A stretch of 64,000 bases of DNA, taken from positions 97,762-161,761 of the forward strand of contig JBLKOM010000004.1 of the NCBI GenBank assembly GCA_047602755.1. The letters are read 5' to 3'. The notes under the pieces were generated by a model. The model saw only the letters and a list, made by a program, of their open reading frames with translations, did not search any database and was not told the DNA's origin. Positions 26,592 through 34,123 of this stretch are shown one piece after another (the stretch's first letter is position 1; each line of letters starts with the position of its first letter). This stretch comes from JACJVV01 sp047602755 (lineage in GTDB: Archaea > Nanobdellota > Nanobdellia > Woesearchaeales > JACJVV01). The translations under genes and the position numbers were made by a program.

Positions 26592-27194
26592 TTATTCCCT
26601 CCTTAAAAACCCATCTAATAAATTATCAAGCAAGATTGTATTTTTCATATTACGTTCACGCTGTTGAATAAAATAATCTGATGACCTATGCATTGCTAAA
26701 GAAGCTTGATCGTTTTTTGAACTTGAATATTGATTTATATCTCTTAAAAAATCCAAGTCCATTGATGCTTTCTCTAAATTATAATCAATTAATTCTCTAA
26801 CAAATAAGACTGAATTGTTAAGATTAGTAGACCCAGCAGCAGAATCAGCAAACGAAACTGTTTTCTTAATTAAATTATCAATATCATAAACCATATTGCT
26901 ATAACTACTGCTTGTAACTTCTGAACGATTAAAAACAACATAATCTAATGCAGCATGATAAAAATTTAATGAAGAAATTTCTAAAATAGAAGAATCAACA
27001 ATATATGACTTAATTAATGTATCAATTAAAGTTGAAGAATCATCTAACTTACTATGTCTTTCATGAAAATTAACAGTTGATTCAATATTATTAGCCAACT
27101 TTTCCTCCTTTTGACTTTTAATATAACCACATCCTGTTAAAGATGAAAGTGCAAGACCTGCCGCAACACCTATTGATATTAGCTTTTTATTCAT
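26592..27194 (-). CDS. Putative lipoprotein, first gene of the ATPase operon
   Basis: 200 residues with a lipoprotein signal: MNKK, hydrophobic 6-18, LTGC with cysteine 22. The mature part is helical, Ser/Asp/Asn-rich, ending basic. GGTGGT in the leader is the Shine-Dalgarno for the ATG at 27194. The promoter region upstream (27207-27272) is nearly identical to that at 30219-30284, which heads another small operon with a lipoprotein. The protein probably sits on the outer face of the membrane. No family is recognised. Confidence 0.65.
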   Translation of the reverse strand: MNKKLISIGVAAGLALSSLTGCGYIKSQKEEKLANNIESTVNFHERHSKLDDSSTLIDTLIKSYIVDSSILEISSLNFYHAALDYVVFNRSEVTSSSYSNMVYDIDNLIKKTVSFADSAAGSTNLNNSVLFVRELIDYNLEKASMDLDFLRDINQYSSSKNDQASLAMHRSSDYFIQQRERNMKNTILLDNLLDGFLRRE

Positions 27195-27206
27195 TTTAAT
27201 TTACCA

Positions 27207-27272
27207 CCGGAAATTATAAGGTTAAGAACACATTATTTCTATATAAGCTCACGTTGTAGTAATAAAGACAAC
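27207..27272 (-). promoter_or_regulatory. Duplicated promoter/operator, copy 1 (ATPase operon)
   Basis: On the minus strand: inverted repeat GTTGT-N10-ACAAC (27253-27272), a few bases, then TATA box CTTATATAG (about 27238-27246), a conserved 25-base initial leader, and CCGG before the Shine-Dalgarno. The 66 bases match 60 of 66 in the block at 30219-30284. The inverted repeat just upstream of the TATA box is the place for an archaeal activator. Confidence 0.7.
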
Positions 27273-27360
27273 AAAAAACAAATATTATAATATTACTAAA
27301 AAATAAGAAATAAGAAATAAGAAAAATTAATAAATATAAATAACAATAAAAACATGTATA

Positions 27361-27951
27361 ATGATAAAACAAAATATATTCAAGTACAGTTTAATAGCAG
27401 GTTTCATTCTTTTAAGCTATAATATTTTTTTAATAATAAATACCATATTGCTAGAATATAACATAAAAATAATTAATATAAGAGGACTATACTCCAACTA
27501 TATAATATACATAATAATAATGCTTCTAATCTTGACAACATACTTTATTTATTTAAATGGATTTATTGAGCTCTCAAGAATATACAAAAATAAATTACTT
27601 TTTTATGTATCATATATTTGGATTATATATACAATATGTCAAATAATCATTGAATATTTCTCTGCAGAAATAATAATTAGTTTTCTTATAATAGCAAATG
27701 ATCTTTTATTGATTGCTTTAGGAATTATAAGCATTTTATGGGGTATAGCATTAATTAAGATAAAAAAATTCTATGAAGAATACTGTAAAATTATTGGGAT
27801 AACTATTATTACTACAGGAATTGTTTATGTACTTTTTGTTAATATATATACAACTATTCTAATATATGTAATAATATTTAGTCTTGAACTATCAATCATA
27901 TATTTAGCACTAAATAAAAAACTTTTAAAGAAAAATAAACAAAAATCTTAG
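27361..27951 (+). CDS. Multi-pass membrane protein, unknown
   Basis: 196 residues, Ile/Leu/Tyr-rich, with about six membrane helices and a lysine-rich C terminus. No motif is recognised. The TATA-like AATAAATATAAATAA near 27330 is about 25 bases ahead of the ATG, fitting a leaderless transcript divergent from the lipoprotein gene at 27194. Confidence 0.55.
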   Translation: MIKQNIFKYSLIAGFILLSYNIFLIINTILLEYNIKIINIRGLYSNYIIYIIIMLLILTTYFIYLNGFIELSRIYKNKLLFYVSYIWIIYTICQIIIEYFSAEIIISFLIIANDLLLIALGIISILWGIALIKIKKFYEEYCKIIGITIITTGIVYVLFVNIYTTILIYVIIFSLELSIIYLALNKKLLKKNKQKS

Positions 27952-27958
27952 TCAAATA

Positions 27959-28483
27959 TTAGACATAAATCTTACTAGCAAGAAGATTATATTCTTGAAC
28001 ATTTATAGACCTAATATAATTATCAAGAGAAGTTTGCCTAAAATTAAGCATCTTCGATAAAGAATCACCTTCAATTATTACAATACCTCTTTTTTCAGAT
28101 TCAGATTTAATTCTATCGTCAAAACTTTTATTAGTTACCAAAACTCCTATATCAGAACCAGAAAAATCTCTATTCTCAATAATTTGCTCAACAGGCCCAT
28201 TTATTATTACATTACCATTTTCTAATTCTCTTGGTTGTCTAAAAAGATAAGGAACCACACAATTAGAACTGTATTTAGCCTCAACAACAACATGTTTTAT
28301 TTTGCCTGATTCTAAATAATTATATGAAAGATCTATTTGACGAAATTTATATCTTGATTTATGATATTCAACATTACGTATAACATTATGCATTCCACGA
28401 TGTTTTAAAAGTAACTCTAAAAAAATCTCAAATTGCAAACCTTTCACTTTTTCAGGTGTTAATTTATTAAATGATAAAGTCAT
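27959..28483 (-). CDS. Mrr-like PD-(D/E)XK endonuclease domain protein
   Basis: 174 residues. KGLQFEIFLELLLKHRG near the N terminus (helix with Glu), then FRQIDLSY and VVVEAKYS give the D...ExK pattern of the restriction-endonuclease-like fold. VLVTNKSFDDRI and GIVIIEGDSL match the later strands of the Mrr/restriction-endonuclease family, which often cleave methylated or foreign DNA. It lies alone, convergent with the membrane-protein gene (8-base gap) and 80 bases downstream of the small operon 28564-30208. The fold call is good; the biological target is unknown. Confidence 0.72.
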   Translation of the reverse strand: MTLSFNKLTPEKVKGLQFEIFLELLLKHRGMHNVIRNVEYHKSRYKFRQIDLSYNYLESGKIKHVVVEAKYSSNCVVPYLFRQPRELENGNVIINGPVEQIIENRDFSGSDIGVLVTNKSFDDRIKSESEKRGIVIIEGDSLSKMLNFRQTSLDNYIRSINVQEYNLLASKIYV

Positions 28484-28563
28484 TATTAAAATATTAATTA
28501 TTAAAAATTATTCACAATAAATAATCAGCTTTAAGTTGACTAAATAAAAAAACTACAATTACA

Positions 28564-28791
28564 TCATATATATTTGAAATCTTTAAATGTCTTAAAACCA
28601 TGATAACCTGTGTAAGCATAAGCAACAATACTAATTGCATCAGGGGCATTTAAAGCATTTAAACATAAGATTGCAGTCCCACCAAATAAAGTTTTTTTAA
28701 TATTAGATCTAAAAGTTTCAGAACTACCAGGATAATTAATTGTGTTATTATAAAATTGCATTACCTTATCTGCAATATTACTACTGTACAT
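28564..28791 (-). CDS. Small membrane-associated protein
   Basis: 75 residues, not recognised. A hydrophobic central segment (about 36-60) rich in Ala could span the membrane once. GGTGAGAGAG precedes the ATG, which overlaps the upstream lipoprotein gene by 11 bases. It is the last gene of the 28564-30208 operon. Confidence 0.5.
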   Translation of the reverse strand: MYSSNIADKVMQFYNNTINYPGSSETFRSNIKKTLFGGTAILCLNALNAPDAISIVAYAYTGYHGFKTFKDFKYI

Positions 28792-29071
28792 TCTCTCTCA
28801 CCAATATTTCTAAAGGAATTCCATTATTTTTATTGCTGTTTAAACCAATTGGTACAGATGTTTCATAAAGATCAAATTTTGTATCACCTACCTTTAATTG
28901 TAAAGGTCTAAAATCACCATTATTGTACAATAATAATTGACCTTCAACAATTTGTAAAGTATTATCAGCATAATTTTCTGGTGCAATATATTCTTTTTTT
29001 CTTGGACCACAACTATACATTAATGAAGCAGTAAGACCAGCAACCAAAGCATATTTAACTATATTACTCAT
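28781..29071 (-). CDS. Small putative lipoprotein
   Basis: 96 residues with an N-terminal hydrophobic stretch (6-19) ending in MYSC (cysteine 21), a lipobox-like site. The rest is a small globular domain with beta character (TLQIVEGQLLLYNNG, LQLKVGDTKFDLYE). GGTGA lies just ahead of the ATG, which overlaps the preceding gene by eight bases. A surface-anchored protein is likely. Its partners are probably the other small proteins of this operon. Confidence 0.55.
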   Translation of the reverse strand: MSNIVKYALVAGLTASLMYSCGPRKKEYIAPENYADNTLQIVEGQLLLYNNGDFRPLQLKVGDTKFDLYETSVPIGLNSNKNNGIPLEILVRENVQ

Positions 29072-29369
29072 TATTATTCACCTTTATCTGTTTTAAAAGA
29101 ACATCAATACTAGTGTTAATATCATTAGCATCAATTGGAAAAGCGGCACCTGTATAAACAAGATGAGGAAAAGCATTTTGGTTTGATATTGTATACATTA
29201 TAGCATAATTTGAAGAGGATTGCATTGTTTGCTGAAGATTAATAGCATCTGAATTTCGTTGATTAGAATGATACATCCCTATACCATATCCTAGAATACC
29301 TGCAGCAGCAAGTTCAATTGTTTTTTCTCTTACCCATTGACCAAATGTTCTATGATTCATCCAAACCAT
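29064..29369 (-). CDS. Small membrane protein
   Basis: About 101 residues. Three close in-frame ATGs exist (29378, 29369, 29360); 29369 has GGGG ten bases upstream and overlaps the Lrp-gene end by 20 bases. A hydrophobic Gly/Ala-rich helix (IELAAAGILGYGIGMY) spans about residues 18-33, followed by a hydrophilic presumably external part. Not recognised. Confidence 0.5.
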   Translation of the reverse strand: MVWMNHRTFGQWVREKTIELAAAGILGYGIGMYHSNQRNSDAINLQQTMQSSSNYAIMYTISNQNAFPHLVYTGAAFPIDANDINTSIDVLLKQIKVNNNE

Positions 29370-29805
29370 TTTTATCATACCCCACAAAATTTTCTCTTAC
29401 AATTTCTTCAGTAATAAAATGTGCTAACTTTTCTTTTATTCCATACTTCTCAAATTCTTTCATTAATAATTGAAAATCCAACATTCGACTAAAAATACAA
29501 TCGATCATAAATTGATAATCACCTTCCATCTTAAATACTGAATTAATGTTATAATTATTTTTTGAAAATTCAATAAAGCCTGCTTGATCATCAAAATTTG
29601 CTAATACACCTGCTCTAATACTATAACCTATTTTTGGAAAATCTAATATTGATGTGTGTTTTTTAATCACATATTTTTCACTTGCACGTATTCTATCATA
29701 AACTGTTGATACAGGTATATCTGTATTTTTTGAGATATTAGTTAAAGGTTGCCTGGAATTCTTTCGTAACTCTGTTAAAATTTTAATATCACAATCTTTA
29801 ATCAT
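29350..29805 (-). CDS. Lrp/AsnC-family transcriptional regulator
   Basis: 151 residues from the ATG at 29805, one base after the previous stop. The N-terminal AsnC-type helix-turn-helix (about 1-50) includes DCDIKILTELRKNSRQP and ISKNTDIPVSTVYDRI; the C-terminal ligand-binding RAM-like domain has VFKMEGDYQFMIDC. Such proteins form dimers to octamers and respond to small metabolites. Its place inside the operon headed by the duplicated promoter makes it a second candidate, besides TrmB, for binding GTTGT-N10-ACAAC and for autoregulation. Confidence 0.82.
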   Translation of the reverse strand: MIKDCDIKILTELRKNSRQPLTNISKNTDIPVSTVYDRIRASEKYVIKKHTSILDFPKIGYSIRAGVLANFDDQAGFIEFSKNNYNINSVFKMEGDYQFMIDCIFSRMLDFQLLMKEFEKYGIKEKLAHFITEEIVRENFVGYDKNGLDES

Positions 29806-29806
29806 T

Positions 29807-30208
29807 TTAATCACGTAAAGTATTATGTCTAAAATTCATATACGAATTTCTAACAGCAGCAGCAGTTGCTTCTAATGAATCTAAAGTTTGCCTTTTAGCA
29901 ATCTTATCCTCTAAATCTTGGTTTTTCCTAACTAACAATTCAACTAAAGGCATAACGGAATCACTGCCTTCAACATGTGCTAAAGCCTTAACTCCTTGAA
30001 AATTATGTGCTGCTGAACCAAGATAAACCTCATCATCAATTCGTCTTAATAAATATCTATTAGATGAAACATTATCAACAAGATTAACAACACCATCTGA
30101 CCTATCTATACGATATTCTCTATCTAATGTAGCATAATGACCAACAGCAACTCCACCTGCTAAAGCACCAACAATAAGTGCAGTATATCCTAAAGTTTTA
30201 AGTTTCAT
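29807..30208 (-). CDS. Membrane-anchored small protein, first gene of operon
   Basis: 133 residues from the ATG at 30208, six bases after GGAGGT; the ATG at 30214 abuts the Shine-Dalgarno and is rejected. A Gly/Ala-rich membrane helix (about 6-22) is followed by a charged external part with a coiled-coil-like end. It heads the operon 28564-30208 under the duplicated promoter. The function is unknown. Confidence 0.58.
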   Translation of the reverse strand: MKLKTLGYTALIVGALAGGVAVGHYATLDREYRIDRSDGVVNLVDNVSSNRYLLRRIDDEVYLGSAAHNFQGVKALAHVEGSDSVMPLVELLVRKNQDLEDKIAKRQTLDSLEATAAAVRNSYMNFRHNTLRD

Positions 30209-30218
30209 AATCATACCT

Positions 30219-30284
30219 CCGGAAATTATAAAGTAAAGAACACATTATTTCTATATAAGCTAATGTTGTAGTACAAAAGACAAC
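30219..30284 (-). promoter_or_regulatory. Duplicated promoter/operator, copy 2 (small operon)
   Basis: This is the same layout as 27207-27272: GTTGT-N10-ACAAC (30265-30284), the TATA box CTTATATAG, a conserved leader and CCGGAGGT. The identity extends through the leader but stops at the coding sequence, so the control region was copied or conserved apart from the genes. Confidence 0.7.
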
Positions 30285-30336
30285 AGTATGTTCTAAATAA
30301 ATAATAAAAATTATTAATATAATCAAAATAATAATA

Positions 30337-30915
30337 TTACATTCTTTGTATAAAATTCTTTATAGCATATTCTGCTTGTCTACTCCTATCAAGTGCTAAA
30401 GTAGTAATAGTTGTTGCTAATGTTGCGCCAACTACATACCCAGGAGTATATGCTAAAAGATTACCTAATCCTGCACCAGCAAAAACAGATATATAAGAAA
30501 CAAATAATGCTTCAAAATGACGATAAGTATTTGGTGACATAATTTTACCTAAAGCTGTCAGAAATAATGAAGAACCTACAGCATAAACAGGAAGAAAAAA
30601 AATACCTAAGACATTTTTCATTTCAGGACCTCTTGGAGGCATATGAAATTTTAATTCTGGATGATTTTCAAGAACTAAATAATGGACAATCCCTGTTAAT
30701 AATGTAGCACCTAAATAAGCAGCTGGCAAATAATCTGATAATTCAGATTTTTTCCTAGAAGCAGGAATATCATGCAAATCAGATGGAATGTTATTATCTG
30801 ATTTAGAAAAAGAACCAAAATTAACTTCTGAATCATCATTTAATAAAGATTTGTCAGGAGATAATTCTTGAAATATTTCTTCAATATGATCTTCAATTTT
30901 TTTATCATTTGGCAT
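30337..30915 (-). CDS. Multi-pass membrane protein, unknown
   Basis: 192 residues from the ATG at 30915; a longer frame to 30990 is less likely because TTATAAAAC near 30938 is a TATA box about 25 bases from this ATG. The N-terminal 60 residues are acidic and cytoplasmic. About four membrane helices follow (near 62-80, 98-120, 130-150, 153-172), Gly/Ala-rich, and then a basic tail. No family is recognised. Confidence 0.55.
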   Translation of the reverse strand: MPNDKKIEDHIEEIFQELSPDKSLLNDDSEVNFGSFSKSDNNIPSDLHDIPASRKKSELSDYLPAAYLGATLLTGIVHYLVLENHPELKFHMPPRGPEMKNVLGIFFLPVYAVGSSLFLTALGKIMSPNTYRHFEALFVSYISVFAGAGLGNLLAYTPGYVVGATLATTITTLALDRSRQAEYAIKNFIQRM

Positions 30916-31027
30916 ATTATCAAGAATGAAATATGTTTTATAATTATTTCTAAATGAATTATAAAAAATAATTAGTATTAGAAATACCAAAAAGCATTTA
31001 AAACCATTTTTAATAATTTAATATAAT

Positions 31028-32008
31028 ATGCAACCTAAAAAAATACTAATAACTGGTGGTGCTGGTTTTATAGGAAGTCATCTTGCTAAAAAACTTCTTA
31101 ATAAAGGACACGAAGTTGCTGTTCTAGATAATATGTTTACTGGAACAAAACAAAATATATACGAATTATTCAAAAATCCTAGATTTACATTTTTAATACA
31201 TGATGTTACTAAACCATTAGGTGGCCAATTTGATGAAATATACAATCTTGCATGTCCTGCATCACCTATACACTATCAAAAAAATCCTGTTGAAACAACT
31301 AAAACATCTGTTATAGGAATAACAAATGTATTAGAACTTGCATTAAAGACAAAAGCAAAAGTTTTACATGCATCTACTTCTGAAGTATATGGTGATCCAA
31401 TAGAACATCCACAAAAAGAAACATATTGGGGCAATGTAAATCCTATTGGCCCAAGAAGTTGTTATGATGAAGGAAAAAGATGTGCAGAAACATTATGTGC
31501 TGATTATTATAAAGAATTTAATGTTGACATAAGAGTAATAAGAATATTTAATACATATGGGCCTAATATGCATCCACATGATGGAAGAGTTGTAAGCAAT
31601 TTTATAATGCAAGCTCTCAAAAATAAACCAATAACTATATATGGAGAAGGACTGCAAACCAGAAGTTTTCAATATGTCTCAGATTTAGTTGATGCAATGA
31701 TAAAATATATGGATATGGATAAAACTGAGCTTTCTACGAAAATGCAATCATTAGGTTGGGAATGTTTACCAATTCTAAATATAGGTAATCCTGATGAGTT
31801 TACAATAATTCAACTTGCTGAGAAAATAAAAAAAATAATTAATAGTAAAAGTGAATTCAAAAAAGAAAATCTTCCAAAAGATGACCCACAACAAAGAAAA
31901 CCAGATATCACTATGGCTAAAAAAATATTAGATTGGGAACCAAAGATAAAATTAGATGAAGGATTAAAAAAAACAATAGATTATTTTAAAGAGATTAATA
32001 AAGATTAA
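31028..32008 (+). CDS. UDP-glucuronate decarboxylase (UDP-xylose synthase-type SDR)
   Basis: 326 residues. The Rossmann motif GGAGFIGSHL is at 10-19. STSEVYGDP (116-124), YWGNVNPIGPRSCYDEGKR (133-151; Tyr146 and Lys150 of the YxxxK pair) and RIFNTYGP are the signature of the extended SDR subgroup that converts UDP-glucuronate to UDP-xylose using bound NAD. It would feed glycan or surface-sugar synthesis in the cytoplasm. It is monocistronic, with a TATA-like tract within 25-30 bases of the ATG. No glycosyltransferase is nearby. Confidence 0.85.
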   Translation: MQPKKILITGGAGFIGSHLAKKLLNKGHEVAVLDNMFTGTKQNIYELFKNPRFTFLIHDVTKPLGGQFDEIYNLACPASPIHYQKNPVETTKTSVIGITNVLELALKTKAKVLHASTSEVYGDPIEHPQKETYWGNVNPIGPRSCYDEGKRCAETLCADYYKEFNVDIRVIRIFNTYGPNMHPHDGRVVSNFIMQALKNKPITIYGEGLQTRSFQYVSDLVDAMIKYMDMDKTELSTKMQSLGWECLPILNIGNPDEFTIIQLAEKIKKIINSKSEFKKENLPKDDPQQRKPDITMAKKILDWEPKIKLDEGLKKTIDYFKEINKD

Positions 32009-32056
32009 ATCATATAATTTAATAGTATTCTTATAATCTCTTTATAATTAATAAAA

Positions 32057-32464
32057 TCATAAAGCAGAATCTAAAAAAACTTTTAATGCTTGAAGGTCTT
32101 TTTTAGAAGAATCATAATAAAAACATTTTATACCAACATTTTCAGCGCTTTTTACAGCATCTATATTATGCTCAAAATATACAACATCTGATGGACTTAA
32201 ACTATAATGTTCTAACATCTTTTCATAATAATCTGGATTTGTTTTATTTGGGTTATGTTTTAAAGTAAATATTTCATAAGGAACATTATCAAGACCAAAT
32301 TCTTTAAATTCTTCATCATCAGCATTTGTCAAGATAATCTTTTTATTTGGATACAATTCAAGAAGCTTAAACATATCCAAATTTATTCCTTCACCTTTTA
32401 GTATAAATGTATTAATTGCATCAACTAAAATTACTTTCATATTTTTACTAGAGACATTATCCAT
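32057..32464 (-). CDS. HAD-superfamily-like protein with degenerate active site
   Basis: 135 residues, a minimal HAD fold: KVILVDAINTFIL (motif I region), IILTNAD (motif II, Thr), a lysine-containing KTNPDYYEKML (motif III region), and VVYFEHNIDAVKSAENVG (motif IV region). Motif I has D-A-I in place of DxD and motif IV has E-H in place of DD, so phosphatase activity is doubtful. The ATG at 32464 is about 25 bases from a TATA-like TATATATTTG and is divergent from the UV endonuclease gene. Confidence 0.65.
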   Translation of the reverse strand: MDNVSSKNMKVILVDAINTFILKGEGINLDMFKLLELYPNKKIILTNADDEEFKEFGLDNVPYEIFTLKHNPNKTNPDYYEKMLEHYSLSPSDVVYFEHNIDAVKSAENVGIKCFYYDSSKKDLQALKVFLDSAL

Positions 32465-32499
32465 AAACCTTAAAAATAAATATCAAATATATAACATTT

Positions 32500-33378
32500 A
32501 TGAAAATTGGCTACCCATGTATAAATTGGACTGCAAAGTTATCAACAAATCATAGTTTTAAACTAGCATCTTATAATGAAGAAAAACTTTTTAATACAAT
32601 ACAATCAAATCTTGATGATCTTAAAGAAATTCTTGAATATAATGTAGAAAATAATCTTCTTTATTTTAGAATTGGAAGTCAATTTGTTCCTTTTGCCAGT
32701 CATGAAGTATGTAAATCAAACTGGGTTAAAGAATTTAAACAACAATTTCAAGAAATTGGCAATTATATAAAACAAAATAATATACGGATTGCAATGCATC
32801 CTGATCAATTTGTCTTAATAAATGCAAAAGACAATAATATTGTAGAAAGAAGTATAAAAGAGTTAGATTACCATGCTAAGATATTAGATGCTATGAAATT
32901 AGATGAAACTGCAAAAATTCAAATACACATAGGTGGAGTTTATGGAGACAAAAGTAGTGCAATTCAAAGATTTATTGATAATTACAAAAAACTGCCTGAA
33001 AATATTAAAAAAAGACTTGCAATAGAAAATGATGATAAATTATTCTCACTTAAAGATTGTTTAGAAGTAAATAAAGCAACAAAAATACCAATTATATTTG
33101 ATACATTTCATCATGAATGTTTAAACAATAATGAAAGCATGGTAGAAGCAATAAAACTTGCAGGTAATACATGGCAAAAAAAAGATGGAGTTTTATTAAT
33201 AGATTACTCAAGTCAGCAAGAAAATGAAAGAAAAGGTAAGCATACAAAATCAATAGATATTAATCATTTCAAAAAAATACTAAAATATATCCAAGACAGC
33301 AAAACAAACCCAGACATTATGCTTGAAATAAAAGACAAAGAAACAAGTGCATTACAAGCACTTACTTACTTAATTTAA
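32500..33378 (+). CDS. uvsE: UV damage endonuclease (UvdE/UvsE family)
   Basis: 292 residues matching the TIM-barrel UV endonuclease family along its length: MKIGYPCINW at the start, LLYFRIGSQFVPFASH, RIAMHPDQFVL, IQIHIGGVYGDK, RLAIENDDK and IIFDTFHHECLN. His, Glu and Asp residues in these motifs coordinate the metal cluster. It nicks DNA 5' of cyclobutane dimers and 6-4 photoproducts. Its 3' end overlaps the convergent DUF1295 gene by 17 bases, and the photolyase lies just beyond, making a light- and dark-repair group. Confidence 0.9.
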   Translation: MKIGYPCINWTAKLSTNHSFKLASYNEEKLFNTIQSNLDDLKEILEYNVENNLLYFRIGSQFVPFASHEVCKSNWVKEFKQQFQEIGNYIKQNNIRIAMHPDQFVLINAKDNNIVERSIKELDYHAKILDAMKLDETAKIQIHIGGVYGDKSSAIQRFIDNYKKLPENIKKRLAIENDDKLFSLKDCLEVNKATKIPIIFDTFHHECLNNNESMVEAIKLAGNTWQKKDGVLLIDYSSQQENERKGKHTKSIDINHFKKILKYIQDSKTNPDIMLEIKDKETSALQALTYLI

Positions 33379-34123
33379 ACCAAGGAATAAGTATGCTTGT
33401 TTTCTTTTTATATAATTTATACTTTTTATTCTTTCCCCATTTTTTATCTGCATTCCTCTCCAAAATAGGTATACCAGAGAAAAATAATAACAATGAAGAA
33501 ATAAAAAATGGACTAATCATAGATATTAATCTTTGCTCATACGTTAGTCCCGGCAAAACAAAAATAAAAATACCAATCCAACATAATATTTCACCAAAAT
33601 AATTAGGATGTCTTGAATATTTCCAAACTCCAATATCAATCCATTTATTTCTATTTTTTAAACTTTTCTTAAACTTTGACTTTTGATAATCAGCAATTGT
33701 TTCAAACAAAAAACCAATTAACCAAACAAATAAACCTGCAATAAAATAATTTTTATTTGGCAATGAATAATAAAAAATAATTGGAATCATAATAATCCAA
33801 ACAGAAATACCTTGTATAAGCCAAAAACCGCCAAATTTGAATAAATTCTCACGTATTCCATCAAATCTTTTATCACGTTTCATTTTGTAAATTCTTACAA
33901 AAAGAAAACTAATTAACCTAAAACCCCATAATAAAACCATTAACAAAAGAATTAAATTACTAAATGAATAAGAAGAATTAGAAAATAATAATAAAGTAAG
34001 AACAATGAATGTTAATCCATAAGATAAATCTGTAACTTTATCAGTCTTAAAAAGATAAGCAGGAATAAAGAAGAATAACTGAATTAATAATGCTATATAT
34101 AAACTAGTTAATAAGACTGACAT
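33362..34123 (-). CDS. DUF1295-type membrane protein (steroid reductase / ICMT-like fold)
   Basis: 253 residues with about seven membrane helices. The C-terminal motif YSRHPNYFGEILCW, followed by ERNADKKWG and a basic tail, is typical of DUF1295, related to isoprenylcysteine methyltransferase and steroid 5-alpha-reductase. The reaction is not known for this family. The start lies inside the photolyase 3' end (20-base overlap), so it is co-transcribed with that gene. Confidence 0.75.
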   Translation of the reverse strand: MSVLLTSLYIALLIQLFFFIPAYLFKTDKVTDLSYGLTFIVLTLLLFSNSSYSFSNLILLLMVLLWGFRLISFLFVRIYKMKRDKRFDGIRENLFKFGGFWLIQGISVWIIMIPIIFYYSLPNKNYFIAGLFVWLIGFLFETIADYQKSKFKKSLKNRNKWIDIGVWKYSRHPNYFGEILCWIGIFIFVLPGLTYEQRLISMISPFFISSLLLFFSGIPILERNADKKWGKNKKYKLYKKKTSILIPWFKLSK

